Assembly: GCA_038496445.1 (NCBI GenBank)
Contig: JALMLS010000527.1
Span: 1 to 64,000 of the forward strand
DNA from: Trichosphaerium sp. ATCC 40318
Lineage: Eukaryota; Discosea; Flabellinia; Trichosidae
DNA: 64,000 nucleotides
Direction: 5' to 3'
Numbering within the stretch: the first letter of the stretch is position 1; every line of letters begins with the position of its first letter. Below the pieces are notes generated by a model. The model saw nothing but the letters and a program-made list of their open reading frames with translations. It was not told where the DNA came from and did no database searches. Made by a program: the position numbers and the translations under genes. Shown here piece by piece: positions 57,633 to 64,000 of the stretch.

Positions 57633-59209
57633 CTACAACACACCAGCGTCACTATTCTCAACAGACGATTCATCTGCTTCATTAAATAATATTTGTGACT
57701 TTGCACTATTAGATTGCGTCTAGAGATAGATGTAAGCATCAGTATAAGTAAATACCTTTTGTCAAATAGTTTGGTTTTTTTTTTGTAGATTGTATTCAAA
57801 TTGTAGCAATGTACCTTTTGCAATGCTGACGTCCATGAGTGTTGGTTTGTTAGCGATGTAAATGCTATAAACCACGCCTTATCAACTTGTTGATTATAAA
57901 TCTTTACGCAATGCTTCATACTACGTAATCGCGTTGCTTCTATAGAACTACCATCCAATGGTATGTTTTTACACGTTTTTTTCCTTTGTCTATCACGAAC
58001 AGACCAACAATTTAATCTACCATCGCTAAGTTCTACTTGTTGTAGCTTCCACCTCTTTGAACCCCAAAATCGACTTTTAACTAATAAATGTAAATTCTCC
58101 AACTTTTTCTCTTTAAGTCTTCTCCCAGTCTTAGGGCTTCCTCTAGCGGAAAGGCTTTCTGTCAACTTTGTAAGTTCCTTAGATTGCCTATTTAACTTTT
58201 GCTCTTGCTTAAGAGCTGCATCTCTAAGAGATCTAAGCTCTGCTCCTTGTCTCGATGATCTCTTGCTCCTACTGGAGCTTTTTGGGCTAGATATCTTATT
58301 AAGCCCTGTGTCTAGCGACAGTGTACGCTTGTTTGTCAATCCAGAAGCCGACGCCTAGAAAAACAGAGCGGTCAGCTTGTAAGCGTTTGTTTGCATCGTA
58401 CACGACGTCTAGCTCTTCGTTTTTCGGTTGGCATATCTTGAACTTGTATTTCTCTTGGACTTAAAGAACTTCTTCGTTTGCCTGGTATTGGGACACCTGT
58501 TTGCATGTCTACAACTGGTCCTCGTTCAATTCTTCTTTTTGACAACACTTCACTATCTGAATGATATTTTAAACGCTTTGAATCGCGAATAGAATCTTCG
58601 CTATCAGAATGCTCAGCCTACAAGAAAAGAATGGCAAAATTAGCTGAAGAGGTGACAGATGAAGGATTTTTCGGCTTTGTTATTCTCTTACCTCTCCAAT
58701 TTCAACAGTGAGCGGATTCATTGCGAAGTCAGCAATAGTTACAGCAATTTGGTAATCTCCTGGACTTAGCGGAGTCCAGCGTACAATAACCGTTCCATCC
58801 TTTCTGGCGCGTTTTCTAGACGGTACCTACATGTATTTAAGCCTTTTGAGCCAATTTTTGTCACTCTGTACCGCTGCATCAGGACCACTTATAGCCACAC
58901 GCACTTCATCCAGTTTATATACCTCTGCAGGGTCCTTTTGAGTAATTTTAATTACCTGCGGAATTCCGACCTAAAATTACAACGTTTGCTTAATTTCTCT
59001 TCGCTACTGGCGTACTCTTTGCGAGCCGTCGTCAAGTTGTATCCCAAATACTTTTTTTCCTTTTGCACAATTAGAAATATTACTACCTAAAATAAACCAG
59101 CGGGCTTGCAATACGTACCTTGTGCATTTGATAAGAAATGGTATCCAGCAAACGATACAGTATTCTTACGAATGTGCGCAAGGGACGTTGGGGAGTCTTT
59201 ACTACTCAT
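57633..59209 (-). CDS. Filamin-repeat plus PH-domain protein
   Basis: The start MSSKDSPTSLAHIRKNTVSF at 59209 is joined in phase (GTACGT...TTTTAG) to SNISNCAKGKKVFGIQLDDG. A filamin/Ig-like repeat follows (VIKITQKDPAEVYKLDEVRV, ISGPDAA, GTVIVRWTPLSPGDYQIAVT). A Ser/Arg-rich linker (HSDSEDSIRDSKRLKYHSDS, GKRRSSLSPREIQVQDMPTE) and a short coiled coil (RSLRDAALKQEQKLNRQSKE) lead to a PH domain (about 57800-58090). It reads LLVKSRFWGSKRWKLQQVEL, RLNCWSVRDRQRKKTCKNIP, KAWFIAFTSLTNQHSWTSAL, with the terminal-helix Trp conserved. It ends NEADESSVENSDAGVL, TAG at 57633-57635. PH domains bind phosphoinositides or proteins, so a membrane-cytoskeleton link is a reasonable guess. It is 143 bp from, and divergent to, the Ras-LRR-ARM gene. 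Confidence 0.7.
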
Positions 59210-59352
59210 TGTATGTCACTGGGTACATGCTACAGTACAGTACGCTAGAGTACAGCTTAACGAGCATTGATAAGTTTGCCTGTGTATTTCTGAACAGTTT
59301 TCCCACCTCGCACTGTGATCATCACCTCGCCTGTTTTGAGGTATTGAGATGA

Positions 59353-61873
59353 ATGGCAGCTAACAACAACAAAGAATATACAACGGCGTACGGCGTACGA
59401 ATTAAATTAGTTCTACTAGCCGATGGCGCTGTTGGGAAAACGTGTAAGTGTAGTTTTACCTCTAGTTATAGTATTTTTTCTCAAATGATTATCTACTGAT
59501 CAAAACAAGGCTTGTGTACAAGGTTTTGCAAGGATTACTTCTCCACAACCTATGATCCAACGTTAAGAAACCAGTACAAGTAAGGAAGGTAAATACCGAT
59601 CGGGTTAATGTTGTTTTACATAGAACAACACTGAACGTTAGCGAAAATGACACGACTTCCACCAAAGGACCAAAAACGTACTGAAAAGTGCCCAAGATGC
59701 AACCTAATCTGTTTTTAGCGCTGTGAGCTTGTCAATGGTTGATACAGCGGGCCAAACTGATTATGGTATTACTTACAAACCTTATCAAGCAATTAACGGT
59801 ATTATTTTAGCTCATGTCCGAGAACGCGAAATACAATTTAGCGAAGGACTCATTGTAGTATTTGATGTGACGCGAAGGTTCAGCTTTGAGGCTGCCGAGG
59901 GGATACTGACAATGATAGAAAGATCCGACAGTACGGCAACCCAACACGGCCTTTTGACACTCGTAAATATCTATTGTAGAAGCGAACTATCCTTGCATTC
60001 TGGTAGGTAATCAAATTGATCGGGAAGATAGAAGAGAAGTGTCAACAATTGAAGGCAAAACTCTCGCAACGAAATATAAGGCTCAGTTCATTGAAACATC
60101 TGCAAAAGAAAACACCAATGTTGCTGAAATGTTTTCAACAATATCTAGGAGCGTGCTTAGATTCAAAGCGGTACACAAATAAGAAAGATATTTAAACACA
60201 TGTCAAAAAAAAACTGATTTTTTTTTTCTTCAATAGGCGAAGACAACTACTGACAAGAGACCGAAGTTAAACATTTCGTACTTGGGAAGGCGGACACTGC
60301 CAAAATCATCGTTAAAGTATATCAGTAATATTACAACGCTACATGTAGCAAAGAACAGAATAACATTGGAAAACTTGATTAAGATTACACAAAAAATGAC
60401 TCAACTGACAGACTTGGATATATCTTGCAATGCACTCACGAGATGTCCTCCACTCAACAACTTAGTTGATCTACGTAAATTAAATATAAGCTGTAACATG
60501 ATACCAGTAGTACCACGGGGTTTGAATGCTCTACAACAGCTGGAGTACTTAGATGTTTCATCTAATGTTCTAACTAAATTTGACCCTGTGGTTCTCAAGT
60601 TACCTTTCTTGCGTGTATTTGATATACGGTATAACAACTTACAACTTGAATACATGGAAGACGAACTGGCACAATTTATTCGCAATCGTGGTAAATTAGA
60701 GCGCAACAGTCCACTCATAATTGGTACTGAGGCAATATGCAAATAACTAAATGCTAACATCTTTTAGACGAATTGAATGCAGCTACTGATTTGCTATTGA
60801 AAGGTACTGAATCTGACCAGATTAGAGCAGCACGCTACTTGGCTGAAAACGCAGGAAATGGTAAGGACGAAGCCTGTTTTTTTAATTCAAATCTTATTTA
60901 TTGTTTCCAAGGTATTGCACGTGACTTAGTCACTAAAAAAGGTGGTATATCTGCTCTAGTTGCACTATTACGGTCTGACAAAAAGAAATCACAAAGAATT
61001 GCAGCAAAAACATTACATCAGTTTGCACAGCATGGAGGTACCAAACCCAAAAATAACGCAATGTAAGTGCTGGCTTTACAACTTTTTAGAGGTCTACCAA
61101 AATGAGATTGTTACTGCTGGTGGTCTGGGACGTTTAGTTGTACTTTTGGACTCAGTAGACTCCAAGCGCATTACTCAACGAGCGCTCAGTATACTTACAT
61201 TGCTAGCTTCTCATAACGGTACAAAAAATCGCTTAAAGTGCTTGATCAAACTTACTCGATTGTAGAGAAAAATCGGGATCGTATTGACTTCCTTGGGGGA
61301 GTCAAGCGTCTAGAGAATGTTAAGAAGGCATCTACAGATTATACAAATGCCATGGCACGAGAACTTCTAGATATGATAAAACAATCAAAGGCAAAAGAAA
61401 ACTTGACAATAGTAGATCCTAGTCAAGTTTCAAACAGGCAAAGACGTAACACAGTAGCTGTTAATGATATAGATCTATCTTTTGTTGTACCTGTAGAACA
61501 AAAAGCAGTAACACATCGCAAAAAAGAAGCAGTTTCAAGCAAAAAAACAGGTACTCCTCGTTTACAACAAAGAGAAAGAAATTACGAGATTTTATTCGAC
61601 GTCAATGGTGAAAAAATCCGAGATTACGAATCAGAGTACTACAAGTTGAAGGCAAGATTGAAGGTAATAGAGCAAGCTCTCTTCGAATCACAAAAAGATT
61701 TTAAACAAGAACAAAAGAAGAACGTCATTTACAAGCAACAACTACGCGAGAGTGAGGCTGCAAATGAGCATTTGAGAGTAAAATTAAGACAAGCTACATC
61801 AAATTCTTATCCTAAAAGAACAGCTGTCAGTGCGAATGACCTGCCATCAATTAGAAACACTCTACAAACATAA
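59353..61873 (+). CDS. Ras-like GTPase fused to LRR and armadillo repeats
   Basis: The start MAANNNKEYTTAYGVRIKLV leads to a GTPase domain: LADGAVGKT (P-loop), FCKDYFSTTYDPTLRNQYK (switch I), SMVDTAGQTDYG (switch II), EGLIVVFDVTRRFSFEA, VGNQIDRED (in place of NKxD, with Gln for Lys) and FIETSAKENTNVAEMF. A 53-nt intron with GTATTA...TTTAG removes an insert before EGLIVV. The frame continues in phase to LRRs (ITTLHVAKNRITLENLIK, LTDLDISCNALTRCPPLNN, LRKLNISCNMIPVVPRGLN, LEYLDVSSNVLTKFD). Armadillo-like repeats follow (SDQIRAARYLAENAGNG, KGGISALVALLRSDKKKSQR, GGLGRLVVLLDSVDSKRITQ), then a basic coiled coil (ESEYYKLKARLKVIEQALFE), ending PSIRNTLQT, TAA at 61871-61873. No ROC-COR tandem is present, so it is not a Roco protein. 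A signalling scaffold is likely. Confidence 0.8.
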
Positions 61874-61968
61874 CCCAAGCGAGAAAAGAAACTTGTTAAA
61901 CAGCGTTGTAAATAAAAGTCTATTTTCACAAAGTTTTACGTAACACTTCCCTCTAACGTTTTCAGGCA

Positions 61969-62241
61969 CTACAGGCCTAAAATTTGCTTTAGGCAAAGCA
62001 ACGCGTGCTGAGAATCCAAAATTGGTCGAGTAGTTTGTCTTTTGGTGTTGCACGTAAAAGAGCGACTAAGGGCCGGGCAAATAGCGCAAGTTTCTTTTGA
62101 AACCACGACGGTAAAAGAATTGTCCAAAACAGTCACACCAAGTACACCAAGTACCTCAATAGTTGGGAACGCGTTGTAACGCTCTGCGTTTCCATGATTG
62201 CCAATTAAACAATTAGTAATCCCGGACTGCATTACTTTCAC
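61969..62241 (-). CDS. Doubtful small hypothetical protein
   Basis: A 90-codon frame, MKVMQSGITNCLIGNHGNAE to CLKQILGL. It is open but contains GTACTT...AAAAG splice-like signals that would change the frame. No family recognised. It lies between the 3' end of one gene and the start of the next, and may be chance. Confidence 0.22.
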   Translation of the reverse strand: MKVMQSGITNCLIGNHGNAERYNAFPTIEVLGVLGVTVLDNSFTVVVSKETCAICPALSRSFTCNTKRQTTRPILDSQHALLCLKQILGL

Positions 62242-62272
62242 TCAAACAAACTCGTTTTAACGCTCAGAGGGC

Positions 62273-64000
62273 ATGAGCGTTGTCGCAAAAAACACCGCAG
62301 ACAGCGAGAGCAAACTAGACAACAGCTCGAATATAAACCTTGGCTCACTCCTAAGGCTATTCAAAAGTAGTTACTTTGACGAATGGCTATGCGTAAGCTA
62401 CATTTACAGATACCCAAAGCCCGGTGTACATGATTATTTGTGTAATCAGCTTTACCAGCTCAAACAGTCAGAAATAGAGTTTTACTTGCCACAACTATGG
62501 TACGTAGCAAATGTTCATTCACTGCTTGGCTTTTCCTTTTGTCGGAATAAAAATCATTTGACGGCGACTCTGTAATAGCCGCTATTACGTAGCAATATTT
62601 CGCTTACTAGCGCCTAGCAATTTGCTTTTACATAAAACGTTCCAATCAAACTCTTTGGAGCGCTTCATACTTGACCGTTGCGCAGACTCTGTTCACTTCG
62701 CTTTAAAGGTAACCTTATCACAGCTTTGGGCAACACAATAATTTTTTTCTGTAGGTCTCATGGTTACTACAAGCGTTTCTCGATGACGGAGACGCCAAAA
62801 CTCGGGTACTTTGTTTTGTCTTGTCGGGGTTTTGAAGTTTATGTTTTTCCTGCCTAGGCAACATGCGCGCGCTTGAAAGAACAGGTAGAGATATCTGTGG
62901 TAAATTGCTGTAGACCTGGGCGAATGCGTCAAAATCCGTCACTTATCCCTAGATGGTACAGAGAGTTAATAAGAAAAAAGAACGCAGAAAAAGGCGACGA
63001 CGTTGAAGCAGTAGATGGTATTTTTTGAACTGCCAACAGACGGGGTTTCTAATCTTTTTTCTTTTCTTTTAGAGGATGATGCAGTAGCATTTGCACTGTC
63101 AAAGAAGGATCGTTGCGAGTATTTTAATAGATTATTGGCTTTTGTAGATCAACTTGGCAAAATAGGGAATCAGCTAGTGCAAGTACCTCCACAAAAGCGT
63201 AAAGAAGCGTTGCAAGACACATTAAAGCACTTAAACGAGCAAATGCAAGGGCAAAAAACTGCAGCTTATTTGCCTGGTACAGGATCAGACAATTTTCTAG
63301 CACTACTGGCAATACCAGAGCAACACGCGAAAGTACTAAAAAGGTTCGTGTGGTTTATTTAACCTCCTCTTCTCTAATTGTAACTAGTCGTGATCGTGCT
63401 CCTTATTTACTTATACTGGAGACACTTGAAGCGCCAGTAGATTGTTTTGCTGCAAATCTACATGAAATAGCTGGAGACTTTGCGTACAAAAAAGTAGAAT
63501 CTCTACGCGAGGAAGTTGATGAAAGCGACGCTCAAGAAACGCAATCAAATTCAAGCGCAGATGAAATTGATCAAGGAAAGGGTGTCGTCGCTGACACGAT
63601 AAAGGCCACAGACACAGAAACAAATAAGCTTAGTGACCTTGCTTCAAAGCACGCACGAAAGGGTTCAAAGGACTCTACAATATCTACAAGCCAAAGTGTC
63701 GATTCGGATTTATCTTGTCTGGATGAAGCAGTAAAAAAGACTTGCCCATTTGGTGCTCCTTGGAGCGTTGTCACAGAAAGAATTCGTAAAAGAAGCCCTT
63801 TTGGACATTTACCTAATTGGCGGCTAATTTCAGTAATTGTTAAAGCTGGTGATGATTGTCGTCAAGAACAACTTGCTGTGCAATTACTGCGGCAGTTTGA
63901 GAAAATTTTCAAAGAGTCTAAACTCCCTCTATACGTCAGACCATACCGGTACGTAATTATGGTTTAAACTATAATTTTTTTTCTTCCAAATAACTGACCT
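62273..64000 (+). CDS. PI4KB: Phosphatidylinositol 4-kinase, type III beta (5' part, cut by window end)
   Basis: PI4K-beta phosphorylates phosphatidylinositol at Golgi membranes. The start MSVVAKNTADSESKLDNSSN is followed by the lipid-kinase-unique helical region: SLLRLFKSSYFDEWLCVSYI, YRYPKPGVHDYLCNQLYQLK, QSEIEFYLPQL, then ERFILDRCADSVHFALK, VSWLLQAFLDDGDAKTR. A charged exon (RVNKKKNAEKGDDVEAVD) and DNFLALLAIPEQHAKVLKR, SRDRAPYLLILETLEAPVDC lead into the catalytic start: CPFGAPWSVVTERIRKRSPF, GHLPNWRLISVIVKAGDDCR, QEQLAVQLLRQFEKIFKESK, LPLYVRPYR. These blocks match the beta isoform (HLPNWRLxSVIVKxGDDxRQE). The kinase loop and activation segment lie beyond 64000. Several exon joins in 62560-63010 are approximate. 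Confidence 0.85.

Noticed and set aside
30-64000. CRISPR arrays, bacterial operons, prophage or integrated giant virus
   Set aside because: No regular direct repeats with spacers, no ribosome-binding-site-driven gene strings, and nearly all genes carry introns. The MORN_2/LRR genes also have introns, so a recent intact viral insertion is not supported.

Overview
This window is nuclear DNA from an intron-dense, AT-rich, compact microbial eukaryote (a free-living protist type). Evidence: almost every gene is cut into short exons by introns of about 40-130 nt, many with a GTACG start and a TAG/CAG end. The products are typically eukaryotic: MRE11, RTF1, a UFD1-type protein, prohibitin, a TMEM16/anoctamin, a voltage-gated proton channel, a PI4K-beta-type kinase, filamin repeats, and mitochondrial GCSH, BOLA3-like and MGME1-like proteins. 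I cannot place the lineage from sequence alone. No prokaryotic operon, rRNA gene or CRISPR array is visible. Exon joins were worked out by eye from reading frame, splice signals and family homology, so exact exon edges are approximate.

Layout. 0.3-9.4 kb: proton channel (-), mucin-like membrane protein (-), GCSH (+), MRE11 (-). 9.6-11.6 kb: a dead F-box/LRR gene split by a 1.5-kb inverted-repeat mobile element. 12.2-16.3 kb: a secreted Cys-containing protein (+), then an F-box-like/MORN_2 gene (+) converging on an F-box-like/LRR gene (-). 16.6-25.9 kb: IGHMBP2-type helicase (-), MGME1-like nuclease (+), a large TPR/coiled-coil/ankyrin protein (+). 26.2-30.9 kb: a second MORN_2 gene (+) and an anoctamin (-). 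31-41.6 kb: UBE2Q-like (+), UFD1 with zinc fingers (+), prohibitin (-), METTL6-type methyltransferase (+), RTF1 (+), two small unknowns (-), STK16-type kinase (+), BOLA3-like (-). 42-47.4 kb: an accessory cluster: a tRNA-like fragment, LRR gene (+), large MORN_2 gene (+, frameshifted) converging on another LRR gene (-). 48-64 kb: filamin-like giant (+), AADAT/Aro8-type aminotransferase (+), F-box protein (-), GPI-anchored Cys-rich protein (+), filamin-PH protein (-), Ras-LRR-ARM fusion (+), and the N-terminal and start of the catalytic part of a PI4K-beta (+), cut by the window end.

How they fit together. Most are unrelated housekeeping genes. Two themes recur. One is ubiquitin biology: a UBE2Q-like protein, a UFD1/zinc-finger protein, and several F-box-like proteins with LRR or MORN_2 repeats as putative recognition parts. 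The other is mitochondria: GCSH, the BOLA3-like protein, prohibitin and the MGME1-like nuclease. The most unusual content is the repeated MORN_2/LRR family, which occurs twice as a tail-to-tail pair and also as a transposon-split relic, and the Ras-LRR-ARM fusion.
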